Positions 1 to 10,728 of a stretch of 64,000 nt of DNA are shown here, piece after piece. How positions within the stretch are numbered: position 1 is the stretch's first letter; each line of letters begins with the position of its first letter. The notes beneath the pieces are model-generated. The model did no database searches, was not told where the DNA came from, and worked only from the letters and a program-made list of their open reading frames with translations. A program made the position numbers and the translations under genes. The DNA comes from Chlamydoabsidia padenii (taxonomy: Eukaryota > Mucoromycota > Mucoromycetes > Mucorales > Cunninghamellaceae): assembly GCA_025330725.1 (NCBI GenBank), contig JAIWND010000002.1:930001-994000 (forward strand), read 5' to 3'.

Positions 1-14
1 ACTTTAGTTAGTCT

Positions 15-1277
15 TCATTCGTTATCAGCATCAGTAGTGGCGGAAGCATTGGCGTTATCCTCGACCTTGACTTCATTTTCAGCCGAAGCAACAGGTTCGG
101 TAGTTGTATCAGTAGCGGATCCATTCTTTGTAGATTCACGAGAATGAGTAGTGCTTTGAGTGGGAATAGTCTTGATGTTGTCAGTACCCTCCGTAGATTC
201 CGCTTGTGCATTGATGTTGTTCTTGTCATCACTATTGGTTTCCTTGTTGTCAGTCGAGGATGATTCGCCGCCATTGGGTGCACGATCCAAGACAGCAGTA
301 CAAAGTTGAGAGAGGATGCTTAATTTCCCATTTTCATCCGTTTCAGTCGAAGATTTATTTTCAGTACCACTACCAGCAGAACCACCTTCTTGTTGTTGAG
401 AATCCTTTGAAGCGTTACCATTGTTGGCAGCATTGGCGGCAGCTTGTTGGATAATGTTGTTCATGTTGTTTAAAATGTTGTAAGGAAGGTATTGAGCATT
501 ACCTTGGAAGTTGGGGAAGGATTGGAATTGAGCAGCATTGCCATAGGGTTGATAGTTGATAGGAGCATTAGCACCATTAGTAGCAGCAGCAATGGCAGCA
601 CCAGTAGTAGGAGCAGAGGAATACATACCATTGGGCATTTGAGGCACTGACATATTTGGAGTAGAAGAAGCAGAGGAATCACCAGATGTGGCACCACCTA
701 TAAACAGTTAAATGAAGTCATATTTTTTTTTTTGGTCAATAATGTTCTTGAAGGGGGGAAGGGGGCGGGAGGATTCATTTAAATCATGATTACATATTAT
801 ACCATACCTTGTTTTCTTTTCTTGTAAGGACCACGTTTGACACCCTTCTTTCGTTCCTTGCGGACAGAGTTCACACAAGTATCAGTCGTTCCATACTTTA
901 CACAACGAGGACAAGGTCGTTGCTCATCACACTTTTTACAGGCTTTTTGGCAGTTGACTATACATTTTAAATAAGAGAGAGAGAGAGTTTAGTATTATTA
1001 GTTTTTTGTTTGTATATGTATCACACACACACACACACAAAATGATTATTTGTAAAGGAAGCTGTTACTTACTACAGGCGTTTCTGACTTGTTTTCTTTT
1101 TTGTTTGCCAAGAGTGTAGTCTTGAGGAAAGTTATTCACCATGACGGAAGGAGCAGCAGGCATACCAAGTTGAGAGTGGTCAGGAGTTTGAGTTTGAGAC
1201 GCGTTCATACCAGAGGTAGCAGGAGCTTGAGATTGAGGATAACCAGGGAAGAAGGTAGGGTTGGCAGCAGTATACAT
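15..1277 (-). CDS. Zn2Cys6 fungal transcription factor
   Basis: Probable nuclear DNA-binding regulator of about 345 residues in three exons (1277-1073, 957-808, 697-15); the phases join cleanly. The end of exon 1 and exon 2 encode a binuclear zinc cluster with spacing C-x2-C-x6-C-x5-C-x2-C-x8-C (NACINC, KKCDEQRPCPRC, GTTDTC). A strongly basic tail (KKGVKRGPYKKRK) follows, typical of a family abundant in Mucoromycota. The intron falls between the first and second cysteine. The rest is low-complexity Ala/Asn/Gln/Ser/Thr-rich and acidic at the C-terminus, a plausible activation region. The start is the first ATG after a likely 5'UTR intron (donor near 1402, acceptor near 1291). No target pathway can be read from the sequence. 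The family call is secure; the biological role is unknown. Confidence 0.85.
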
Positions 1278-1874
1278 AGTAACAGGAATCTAAACATATG
1301 TGTTAGTATTATATTAAGAGTCAATCTTCTTGGCTTTTCCTCTTTCCCCTCCCCCCGACTTGTTTCGTTATTTTCTTCTTTTTTTTTTTTTTTTTCTATT
1401 ACCTGTATGGAGAATATAACGAGTAGGATATACGGTCACAATCAATCAAACAATGAGGATGATGATAGAATCAGGGCTTGTTATTATTACTTTTGTTGTT
1501 TGGAATGCAGAGTTAAAACCAACCAGAGATATGATAGCAGTGAGATTAAAAAAGAGACCCCTTGATATTTGCAGAAGGTTAAAAGATTCAACTGTTGGCA
1601 AAGTTTCAAAAGGCAGAAGAGGGAGTATGAATACCACTTTTTTTAAACGGAGGGTAAAAAAAATGTTTTCGGAGAGTAAAAGAAGACAAAGAAGAAGAAG
1701 AGAGGCAAAAAAAAAAAAAGAGGGTTAAAAAAAAAGGTCCTCGTCATCAGCCTTCACATTCCCTATTTAAAAATCCGACAGGTCTAAAAATTTTGACCAA
1801 TTAAAATGACTTTATTATAATAAGACTAGCAGTTAGGTAGTGTGGTAGTAGGTTGGGAGGAAGGTGTAAATATA
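1278..1874. other. Intergenic gap upstream of the Zn2Cys6 gene
   Basis: This gap holds the probable 5'UTR intron and leader of the Zn2Cys6 gene, poly-A and poly-T tracts, and one copy of the recurrent motif (ATTTAAAAATCCGACAGG at 1765-1782). The short ORFs at 1446-1728 overlap each other, have no domain signature and look spurious. Confidence 0.5.
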
Positions 1875-2123
1875 TCAATCAATGAGACGTAATAAGAAGG
1901 ATGTTAATGCTTTTTTGAAAAAAGTGACGGATGGGACAAAATGACTAGGGAATATAAAAAAAAAAAAAGATAATACGGTTTAGTAAGTGGGATTTCTTTT
2001 TTCGGCAAGATGACTTACCCTCCAGGATGCTGAACAACAACAGGGTTATCATAAAGTGCCGCCAATTCGAGCATATTCTCTTTATTCACCACAACATCTA
2101 GTTCGCCTACTACATGTAATGAC

Positions 2124-2163
<40 letters not shown>

Positions 2164-2930
2164 TATATACCTAATTTTGATTTGGCTTGCAGGAGTTTTA
2201 ATTTTGGTGGGCTGCATAAAAATAGGGGTATATCCCGTGGAAGTCTGAGCAATCATACAACCGCAGAGGATGGCCATTTTCAGTGGTGGATGTATACGGT
2301 CAGGACCCAATGGATTGGGCATGAATTGGTGACTTTCGAGTAAAATAGAGAGCATCGCCGAAAAGGAGCCACCCTGTGAGAATCCAAACACCCCATCAAA
2401 TGGTCCCTGGAATTACAAAAAGTAAGAGTGTCATTCTTTTACTACGATTAGTTTACCTCTTCTATTAACGGCTTTTTGAGAATTTTCCATGTTTCATTGT
2501 CAGTATCGATGGAGTCTTTTATACTAAACGACTTGTTAAGCCTGCGAGGATTCAACCAACTATAAGATAATTGTGCTATAGTTAGGAATAACAACGATAA
2601 AGTGTGAGATAACATATACTGGTTGTTGTTTTCTGTTTACACACGAGTCTTTTTTTTTTTTTTTACCTTCAGTAATTGATAGTAGTTTAGTTGCATCTTC
2701 AGACGAGTGATCGACAGGGAGAACAGGATAAGGAGCTGTTGGGCACACTATGTTAGATATATATATAAAGAAAAGGCGGTGAGTCAAACCAAGGTCAATT
2801 CTGTCCTATCAATAGTCTTACCTAGATCAGCCCAGTCTTCAATGGATCACAACAATCGTTTCAACTTTTTTTCAAAAGCAATTCCATTTTCTGCCAAACC
2901 ATGTAAACACAAAATCTTTATTTTAGTCAT
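1875..2930 (-). CDS. FSH1: FSH1-type serine hydrolase, disrupted by an in-frame TGA (possible pseudogene)
   Basis: Family of serine hydrolases (alpha/beta fold, FSH1/OVCA2-like); cellular substrate unknown. Six exons can be joined: 2930-2822, 2747-2667, 2575-2457, 2406-2191, 2122-2019 and 1944-1875, about 232 residues, close to the usual family length. Diagnostic parts are the N-terminal strand KIKILCLHG, the nucleophile elbow GFSQGGS, the Asp segment SLHVVGELD and the His segment HPGGHFVPS, so the catalytic triad is intact. There are two oddities. Codon 28 is TGA (2847-2849) inside an otherwise conserved exon 1. The intron 2190-2123 must use a GC donor (CCT|GCAAGC) and an acceptor preceded by poly-A to keep the frame. 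Either this is a recent pseudogene, or the stop is an assembly error or is read through. The family assignment is secure; functionality is doubtful. Confidence 0.75.
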
Positions 2931-2987
2931 CAAGTTAAGGGAAGAAAGAGAAAGCGGGTTGAGAATTAACTTTATTTTTTTTTTCTC

Positions 2988-3010
2988 GAAAGCGGGATTC
3001 GACCATTGAA
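2988..3010 (-). promoter_or_regulatory. Recurrent upstream motif, FSH1 copy
   Basis: The plus strand reads AAAGCGGGATTCGACC, 58 bp upstream of the FSH1 start. A weaker neighbour (AAAGCGGGTTGAGAATTAA) is at 2951-2969. Function is inferred only from recurrence. Confidence 0.4.
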
Positions 3011-3464
3011 GACGGAAGATTGACTTTACATTCAGGCATTCTCTTTTGGAAATAACTTATTCTTTTTCGATTTGCTATTTCTCGTTTATTCTATAAAATC
3101 TTGTACACAAGTTTCAATAGTAACGGCTCACTACTCGGTAGCAAACGTAATCTCGGCTGACTTTACCCGCGGGATGCATGAAACTCGACAAACTTCGATC
3201 TATATATGAACTGATGTCAAATTATTGGCTTTGGTTGTTTTGTTATTTAAATCCCGAACTCCGCTCTTTTCTCTGGGACAGGTGCATGAATACCACCCTC
3301 AAGGCAATAACTCTGAGATACTGATTCTTTTTATTCCTCTTTTATCAAATGATGTGCGTTTATCGGGATCTCCGGTCAATACACACGTGGGGCACCTAAT
3401 CACCCAATCACCTAATACCATATCTTCTTACTTGTTCCAAGTACTGTACTTGGTCATAAGATGT

Positions 3465-3466
<2 letters not shown>

Positions 3467-3504
<38 letters not shown>
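3467..3504. repeat. (AT)n microsatellite
   Basis: About 19 uninterrupted AT units lie in intergenic DNA. Confidence 0.95.
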
Positions 3505-3508
<4 letters not shown>

Positions 3509-4122
3509 TAAACTTTTAATAATGTAGATCCTTGATGCATTGTTGTAAGCGCCGATTGAATTAACAAATTTGACACTATATCATAAATTTGAATTTGATC
3601 GAGAGATCGAGAGATCGTAACTACCTGCGTGAATAAACGAATTGATGATCAATACATAATGTAAAACAAGGATTATTTTATTAGGATGATTTAATGACCC
3701 ATGGTGAAAAAAAAAGGCATCGTATATTTTAACATAGACAGGAGGCATAAAACCTGACAATAGGTAAGATTATGTTTTATTAATAGAATGAGCGGATAAG
3801 TATGAAGACGATATGTCAGTAAAAAGATAACTATTTTTTTTTTAAAAAAAAAGGGGGAGAGAGAGAAGAGGATAACAAGCTAGCTAGTAGTCAGACAATG
3901 AGAGGATGGCGGAAGAAATTTGTTCTATAGTGATAAAAGGAAGTAACAAATTTAAAAAAGACAAAAGAATGGAGAGTGGAGTTTGGGGGGGGGGGATAAG
4001 ACAGTAAGTGACCGAATGACAGACATATTTAAAAACTAACAAGTAAAAGGCATATCACATAATATATAATCAGATGAATAAAAATAAAAAGACAGGAGAG
4101 AGAGAGAAGAACCAAAATGGGA

Positions 4123-5301
4123 TCAGTAAATAACACGATCACCAATCTTGATGACAATAGGAGGTTCTTGAGTATTAGGCCTTGAGATTTCAGCCAGTTC
4201 ACGCCCGGCATTCCAAGTACCACCTTCAACCAATTGAGATAGAGTCAGATCCTTTCGAGAGAGCTTGAATGTTTCACGCACGCGTTCCGCGACAAGATCA
4301 AGGTAAGCAGTTGTAAGAGCACGCCATTCAACTACCACAGGGTCCGACATTTCAAACATGGGGGCAATTTCTACTTTGGGTTGACCAGGTAACAGTGAGT
4401 TTTGTCGATAGTTTTCCAATCCTCGTTCCATATCTTTTTTCTTCAAGGTAATAAATCCAGTATCCATTAATAGCCCGCCTATATAATATCAAATCAAATC
4501 ATATTGGTATACAGTCATATATGTATATATATTATGCCGTTCCCCGCCCCAGTATATTATATTCCTTATACTTACCATTTCGATAATCAGGAAGAGGAGT
4601 TAATTGATCAGTACCTTCAATTGTTGCGCCCAGTAGTTTCGTCATTGGTTCAATTAGAGAATAGACCAGCCATTGCGAGAGTTTATGGAAGGTTACAAAG
4701 TGTTCGGTGCTGCCAGGTTCATTAGTGTATTGAATGGTCTCACAAGGCCAGACGTCACCAAAGCCAGGTGTCCCACCTTTGCCTTTTTCTGCTGCCCACA
4801 TTTCGCCCATTTCTTGCACAACCGGCCATAGAGTTTCCAAGTGAATTAAAGGTCCTTTTTGAGTCTTAATAGTAGTAGGATGAGCCAAAAGATAATCTAC
4901 ATAATATCAAAAGAATACAGGGGGGAAGTTAGTAAACTAGGGAAGCCAACATCAAACAAAATATACTATTTTCAATTTCTTTTTGTGTACCCATGAGGTT
5001 GCCAGGTCGTGGAACAGCACCACCAAAGAAGTCAGTCCGAGTTTGTAAAACTTGACCAAGATGATGTAGTAATTCAAGTCTATCTTCAAGACCAACAAGG
5101 ATATTACGATCAGTTACTTGTAAACCAGTTGCCAAATCTTCATAAGTGAGTGCTCCAAGTGCCTCAGCTATTGATGAGCACCAACCACAATAATGATTAG
5201 TAACACCAAAAAAAAAAGAAGCCAATTAGTATCAGTTTGTATCTCCGAAGGAAGACATTCATTGATCATCACTTGTTTTCCTACCCTGCCCCCACCCCTT
5301 C

Positions 5302-5332
<31 letters not shown>

Positions 5333-5824
5333 CGTTTACTTACAGTCAACTCGATGAGGATCACTAGGATCACTTGAGAAGCGACCAGTTTGGAAGAGGT
5401 CCAGGACAGCCACAGCTACACCTTCACAGCGTTTCAAGATCCGGTTTGTTGTTTTTTCACGGTAAGACCAGTTGTGACCAGCTTCAATATCCAAGAGACA
5501 GGCGACAGTAAATAAGTCCAACGTACGTCGAGTTTGTTCCATCGTGTCTTGTCCGAGACTAGCCCAGGAGTTGATAAGTGTTTGGATACGAGGTCGTCCA
5601 CCCGCGTCAAAGTGTCGCCAACGGCCATGAGATGGGATTTGAGAAGGATGGTCGTAATCACGTTTGATCAAGGACACGACAATTTGCACCACATCCTTTA
5701 GTTTCGTATTGTCCACATCAAAATGTCGTAATTGTTGTCGAGCTGCCGCTTCTTGTACCTTGAAGCATCGTTCACGTACACCACGTAGACTTGAGAGATA
5801 ATCGTCGCTTGGAGCTGGTACCAT
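4123..5824 (-). CDS. URC4: URC4/TNG3-like DUF1688 protein (uracil catabolism)
   Basis: DUF1688 family; in yeasts URC4 is required for the URC pathway that uses uracil as a nitrogen source, although its exact reaction is unknown. Four exons (5824-5344, 5167-4967, 4896-4576, 4478-4123) join in phase to about 452 residues, near the usual family length. Recognisable segments are the N-terminal RERCFKVQEAA region, RWRHFDAGGRPR, the motif SEALGALTYEDLATG, GNLMGTQKEIEN, PCETIQYTN, LPDYRNGGLLMDTG and the C-terminus QEPPIVIKIGDRVIY. The start at 5824 follows an A/T-rich leader and gives a normal N-terminus. It is divergent from the isochorismatase-like gene 1.4 kb away. The Zn2Cys6 gene 3 kb downstream has no specific resemblance to URC2 that I can demonstrate. 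Confidence 0.9.
5307..5332. repeat. (TA)n microsatellite in URC4 intron 1
   Basis: About 13 TA units lie just inside the first intron of URC4. Confidence 0.85.
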
Positions 5825-6105
5825 GTTGTTGTTGTTTGTTGCTGAATATATATTATGTGATAAAGGATAGAGACAATAATGAAAGTCAAATGGTGTAGAT
5901 TGGTATAAAGGGAGTATGTATAAAAGAGGTAAAAAGGAAAAGAAAAGAATATGTAAGAGAAAAAAAAAAAGTAACTACAGCACAGCCAAGTTTCTTTTTT
6001 TGTTTTGTTTTGTTATTGTTAGGAGAGGGAGGAGAGGAGAAAGAAAAGATGAAAAAAGGAGTTGCACCCAGGAAAAAAAAACTCGTTTTTCTCTTTTCAC
6101 AGCCC

Positions 6106-6126
6106 GATCGGGATTTGAAAATTTCC
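6106..6126 (-). promoter_or_regulatory. Recurrent upstream motif, URC4 copy
   Basis: The plus strand reads GATCGGGATTTGAAAATTTC, 282 bp upstream of the URC4 start. Confidence 0.4.
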
Positions 6127-7104
6127 CTTTTTCATCTGATCCAATCATTACAGACTATGGTTTCCTTGGTGGTGACCCCTTTTTTACAGCCAACTAGGCA
6201 AAAAGAATCATGTCATAAAAAAAACTTGGCCATCCACAACATTTCCTCTTTCAAACCTCATCCCTCCGGCATGACGACCAAACTGGGGCATGACTTTATT
6301 GTTATGTTCCTTACGATGACTATACTCCCTTCAAATCTTGGCAACCTCGAAACAATTGATCAGCGTCGCCCTGATTTACATGAACGAAGGTGGATGAAGT
6401 CCGTGCTCAGTTTGCATATGACCAAACACACTCCCGACTCTTTTTCAAAAACTCTGTATCATATCCATTCATTTATAGAAACAGAAATAGAAGCTGTTAA
6501 CTACCTTTAACTTTTCTCAGTAGCTTTCAACTTTGTTTCAAAGAAGTCGGTTCGGAAATTGAAACCCCGATAGTTGCCCTTCCTTTTCGGGTGGCGAAAC
6601 TTTAATGCAACTTTTTTCTTATGGATTGGAAAGACAACTTGATCTCACTTGACCTTCTTCATGGTGTGTCAACAATGGTGGCTCAAGGCAAGAAAGATGA
6701 GGTAAAAACTATATGCCATCTTCAACATCGAATCGTGTCATTAAGGCATTAGGTTTTATTAGTGTTTCCTTTCATCTTATCACCTTGATAAATAACGTCA
6801 GCATGGACTGAAAAGAGAATTTGCCCCTTCCTCTTGTGCAACAGCTCCTTTTTTTTTGGGTGCGGAGTCATAGAAACTGTCGATCGCTTTTCCAACTCTG
6901 ATTATATCCGCCATTTAAAATCGTATGATTACTTTTGACTTGCTATCATGCCGCATTACATTGAAAAAGGCCCCTTCTTTATTATTGAGTACCTTCAATA
7001 CATTGTATCATGCAGATGTGTTTGGCGAAACAGATGCTTAGTGGATATCATCCCTTTTATGGTTATTCCCCGCCACTAGACTCGATGCATCACCTTTGAT
7101 CACC

Positions 7105-7122
7105 GCGACGGGATTCAAAATG
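7105..7122 (+). promoter_or_regulatory. Recurrent upstream motif, isochorismatase-like gene copy
   Basis: The plus strand reads GCGACGGGATTCAAAATG, 75 bp upstream of the start codon. Confidence 0.4.
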
Positions 7123-7196
7123 TTTAACCTCTTAAAAATATTTCCCATAGCATAACATTTTTTCCCTCCTTTCCTTTTTTCTTCCCGACTATAATC

Positions 7197-8063
7197 ATGA
7201 CACTCACAAAGATCGACAAGCTCACTCCCCAAACTACTGCCTTGTTTATCTGTGACATTCAAGAAAAGTTTAGAAGTGCAATCTTCCAATATCCCTCAGT
7301 AATTTCTGTTGCTGGGAAAATGGTAATACTAAAGTAAAGAAGCAAACCATCTTACTCACCTTTATCTACTTTATGACACAGATCAAGGCTAGTAAACTTT
7401 TGGACTTTCCTGTTGTAGTAACTGAACATTATCCAAAAGGTAAAGTATTATTAGGCTAGTATAATAGGTGGTAGTAATACATCTGTCTATTTTTATATAG
7501 GTTTAGGCGCAACCGTTGCTGAACTTGACATCTCTGACGCTGCTTTATTTCTATCTAAAACCAAATTCAGCATGTATATACCAGAGGTGCAACAGTTTCT
7601 TCAAAAACATAACATCAAATCTGTCTTATTACTCGGAATCGAAGTAAGTATAAAAGAAAAGAAAACGTGATAGTGATTAATGAGGTGTTATTTACATTGA
7701 ATAGAGCCATGTCTGTGTCCTTCAAACTGCCTTGGATCTTTTGGACAATAACTATGATGTACATATTTTAGCCGATGGTGTATCTTCTTGTAATCACCCT
7801 GAAATCGATATTGCTCTTGCCGTAAGTAACCCATACCATAGATTACATAGTTATCCAAATTGAACTAACCTTTTTTTTATTCATCTATACAGCGTATGCA
7901 ACAAGCCGGCGCGGTTATCACTACTTCTGAATCAGCTCTCTTCCAATTGGTTCAAGATGCCAAACATGACAAATTTAAAGGAATCAGCAACTTGATCAAG
8001 GAATACTCGGAAGCCACAAAGGTCAACAAGGTCCACCACAGGAACTTCCCTGCCAATCTTTAG
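7197..8063 (+). CDS. Isochorismatase-like cysteine hydrolase
   Basis: Five exons (7197-7322, 7382-7439, 7501-7643, 7705-7821, 7893-8063) join to 204 residues, the usual size for the ISOC1/ISOC2-like branch of the cysteine hydrolase superfamily. The expected catalytic triad is visible: Asp in [10 protein letters not shown] near residue 20, Lys in TEHYPKGLG, and the nucleophile Cys in ESHVCVLQT. No signal peptide is seen, so a cytosolic or organellar matrix enzyme is likely. Members hydrolyse amides or vinyl ethers, but the ISOC1/2 group has no settled substrate. It lies head-to-head with URC4; RutB in the bacterial uracil pathway belongs to the same superfamily, which is suggestive but does not prove a shared pathway. 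All splice sites are GT-AG. Confidence 0.9.
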
Positions 8064-8885
8064 TATAGTCTTTTTTTTTTATTTAGTCTATATAGGAATA
8101 GTTTAACCATGTGTTAATAAAGAAACATATACTACTTTTACTCTGGTTGCATGGTTTGGAACGGCAGGGTTAAAAATGGCTCAATGCATGAATTGCTTGG
8201 TCTCATTGTAATACATATGGAAAACCCTACATACATTAGGTAGCGCTTTCAAAGTGTCATATCAGGAGATCGGCCTGGGAAATCGTTTCATGCGGCCGGA
8301 ATTTGAAAATGTGGGTCAGATACATTGGGGTATTTTTAGTTATCAGAGAGAAGAAAAATAAAGTAATAAAGAGAGTTGCATCTTTACTTCATGTCTGGAA
8401 AGAGGATTTATATAGTTTTTCTATTCGTAGCGACTACTATTTGATGGCATGTTAATAATAATGCTTAAAAGAAGTGGAGATTGCGATTATATGAAAGCGG
8501 GATTTGAAACTCCCGTTTTTTTTTTTCAGAGATGATCATTCATGTCCTTCTTGTGCCACGAATACGACACTCGTCCAATACCACCACTGTTAAAAACAGT
8601 GAAAAGAGTGTATTAATTGGTCTACTGGTATAAGGATTATATAGTTTGAATTTGGGGTAAATCATCCGGCTATCATGATCTCCTTTGTGCGGGCTCAGGG
8701 CAGGTGGCGGGGTTTGCAAATGAAGTATAGAATGGGATTTCTTTGAAACATATCCCTCTCTTTCTTTTTCTTTCTTTTTTCCACTCCCACTTTCCCCAGT
8801 AGCTATACATTAATCCTCTCCACTTGAACGTACGTATTTTACTGGAATGCTTTACTTTATCAATTAACACCTCTTCTTCAAATAG
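8064..8885. other. Gene-poor stretch 3' of the isochorismatase-like gene
   Basis: No gene is recognised. Three motif copies are visible: GCGGCCGGAATTTGAAAATG at 8292-8311, AAAGCGGGATTTGAAACTCC at 8494-8513 and GGCGGGGTTTGCAAATGAAG at 8706-8725. The last two could mark promoters of genes that have decayed. Confidence 0.4.
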
Positions 8886-9335
8886 TTATAACCCATGCCT
8901 ATGGACGATTGCTAATCCTTGCTGAATCGTACACTACTTTACACCCCTCTTTGATCAAAGGTAAGAACCATAACTGTTTCTTCGTTCAAATGACTATTCA
9001 CCTTTTTTTTTTTTTTTTATCAAGTAGATGCTGCTCAAGAAGCCCACTCAAGAAAATCCATCCAACATACCAGTGAAGTATGGCTACTACAAGGTCAATA
9101 GGAAGCCCTCTTTGCACCTTTGACTATAGCATCTTGGTTGTCTCTTCTTCATTAAAGTTAAGATATATGTAATTTAACCTGTTAAAACAACAATGACTCA
9201 CCACTGAACAATACTTTTTGTCTATTCAAGTAGGCGAAGCACTCCTGTCTGGCTCTATATCAACAATCAGTTGCACAAGTTATTAGATTATAGCTCTGGA
9301 GTATTCTCAAGCGGTTGTAATACAAATACAGTAGG

Positions 9336-9367
<32 letters not shown>

Positions 9368-9570
9368 AAGAAGGATGGTGAATGATAATATGATATACTA
9401 ACCAATTGTTGTTTATTGTAGGGAATGGGGGCCCGGTTTGTCCCCTTTGATAACATCATTGACCGTGGGGTTGAAGTATTGCATCAGGTCTTTTATGATT
9501 ACCATACTGAAAGTATACGTATTGAATTGTTAATCAAGATAATTTACAGGTACAGGCAATTTTTTTTTTA
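8886..9570 (+). pseudogene. Exon-like remnant of an unidentified protein gene
   Basis: Protein-like segments are bounded by good splice sites. 8886-8960 encodes ITHAYGRLLILAESYTTLHP and is followed by GTAAG. 9028-9093 continues in phase (DAAQEAHSRKSIQ, then SEVWLLQ) after a TAG acceptor. From 9234 the phase-compatible frame reads GEALLSGSIS and then hits a stop. After another acceptor, 9422 onward reads GARFVPFDNIIDRGVEVLHQ and VFYDYHTESIRIELLIK before a stop. No upstream ATG exon could be joined, and a stop interrupts the third block, so a truncated, decayed gene is the best reading. I do not recognise the family. An intact gene with different exon borders remains possible. Confidence 0.35.
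9341..9374. repeat. (GAA)n microsatellite
   Basis: About 11 GAA units lie within the possible gene remnant, right after an intron-like donor. Confidence 0.9.
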
Positions 9571-9619
9571 AAAAAAAAAGACCATAACAAGATACTGAAC
9601 CTTTTACTTGGTAGCTTAC

Positions 9620-9945
9620 ACTGATTTTTGTGCAGCATTTATAACGATTAGAAACCTTTACGGCGGACTCCTCGACAGCGACTCGACTCTTACCTATCAT
9701 CACACCAAAGAAGCGGGCAGAGATGACCTTGTATGAATTTGAAGTACATATATCTATGGATATACTCCAGAACATGGTGGGTATCTCTGGTTAGATGTTT
9801 ACCACTTTGACGTCTGCTGGTGCCGAAATAAACATCTTTTGTGTCATTGAAGAAGCCATTACTGCTATGAACAGTATCTGCAATCAACTGTAACAATTTG
9901 GTCTTACCTGGTCTTAAATACTCTTTAGTTAGATTAGTCTTTTTT
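9620..9945 (-). other. Possible coding remnant on the minus strand
   Basis: The minus strand reads YLRPGKTKLLQLIADTVHSS from about 9935 and continues for roughly 60 codons. Another frame, near 9750-9660, reads YKVISARFFGVMIGKS. Both look protein-like, but they lie in different frames without a clear joining intron or start. This could be a decayed gene or chance. I cannot name a family. Confidence 0.2.
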
Positions 9946-10728
9946 TATATGTTAGTTGTACTGTGTATTATGTAGCTTTATTTTTAAACTCACTTTTAAT
10001 AAAATAAAAACTTGATTGAAATCCATCTATGTACACATGATAATTAATGCATCGGTTTAATGATTGAACTCTAACCAACTGTATGCTTTTTTGGGTTGTC
10101 AGTGTGATGGATGCTTTGATACTCTACTTTTTGTATGCATTGACAAATTTTAAAACAATATGTATAAGGTGCACCAAGTGATTCAAAGAACAAGATTTAT
10201 ACAGGGGCTCATTATACAAAGAGAGAAACTTAAAACGGAAAGTGCGGGATTCGAATTTGCATATGTGTAACAAAGTATTTCTCGTTGATCCACACTTTGA
10301 AGCATAAACCCAGCATAAAGAGTGTATAAGGAGCCATCTAAATCAATTAAGTAAAGTATAACACCTTATTCTGTATCCTTTACCACTAGGTGTGTAATAA
10401 TACCCAGCTCTATTACCCTGATACCCATTACATAATCATCATCACCCGCAATCAACCAAAGACAGTTGTTCCCCCAATCAAAATATTTCTATTAAAGTCC
10501 ATTATATTTTTGTAGAGTTGTTTTTAATGTAAAAAAAAGTAATATAAATGAATAACAAATGAATAAAAAGTCAGTAATATGGAATGAGGGGTGGGTGGAT
10601 GCGAGGGGATGGGTGGGTGATGTATTATAAGTATACTAAAACATGATGACTTGAAGGTGAGGGGAAGATAAAAACGAGAAGATAAACAAAATATACATGT
10701 AATAAAGTAGCTATACCTAAAGACTAAT
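9946..10728. other. Intergenic region downstream of NOP58
   Basis: No gene is seen. One motif copy (GTGCGGGATTCGAATTTGC) is at 10242-10260. The right end is the probable NOP58 3'UTR. Confidence 0.4.

Larger units (their letters stand above)
2931..4122. other. Intergenic region between FSH1 and URC4
   Basis: No credible gene is present. The region holds the FSH1 upstream region with two motif copies (2951-2969 and 2988-3010), a further copy at 3245-3264, an (AT)19 microsatellite, a short GATCGAGA tandem repeat near 3598-3616, and a G-run and A/T runs downstream of URC4. ORFs here have no recognisable domains. Confidence 0.6.
5825..7196. promoter_or_regulatory. Divergent intergenic region between URC4 and the isochorismatase-like gene
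   Basis: This 1.37 kb region has no convincing coding exon. It contains three or four copies of the recurrent motif: GATCGGGATTTGAAAATTTC at 6106-6125, GAAATTGAAACCCCGATAG at 6555-6573, TTATTCCCCGCCACTAG at about 7061-7077 and GCGACGGGATTCAAAATG at 7105-7122. The 166-codon ORF at 6010-6510 is low in recognisable features and probably spurious. Confidence 0.45.

Noticed and set aside
6010..6510. 166-codon open frame upstream of the isochorismatase-like gene
   Set aside because: No recognisable domain or protein-like conservation pattern; it overlaps motif copies and simple sequence, so it is probably non-coding.
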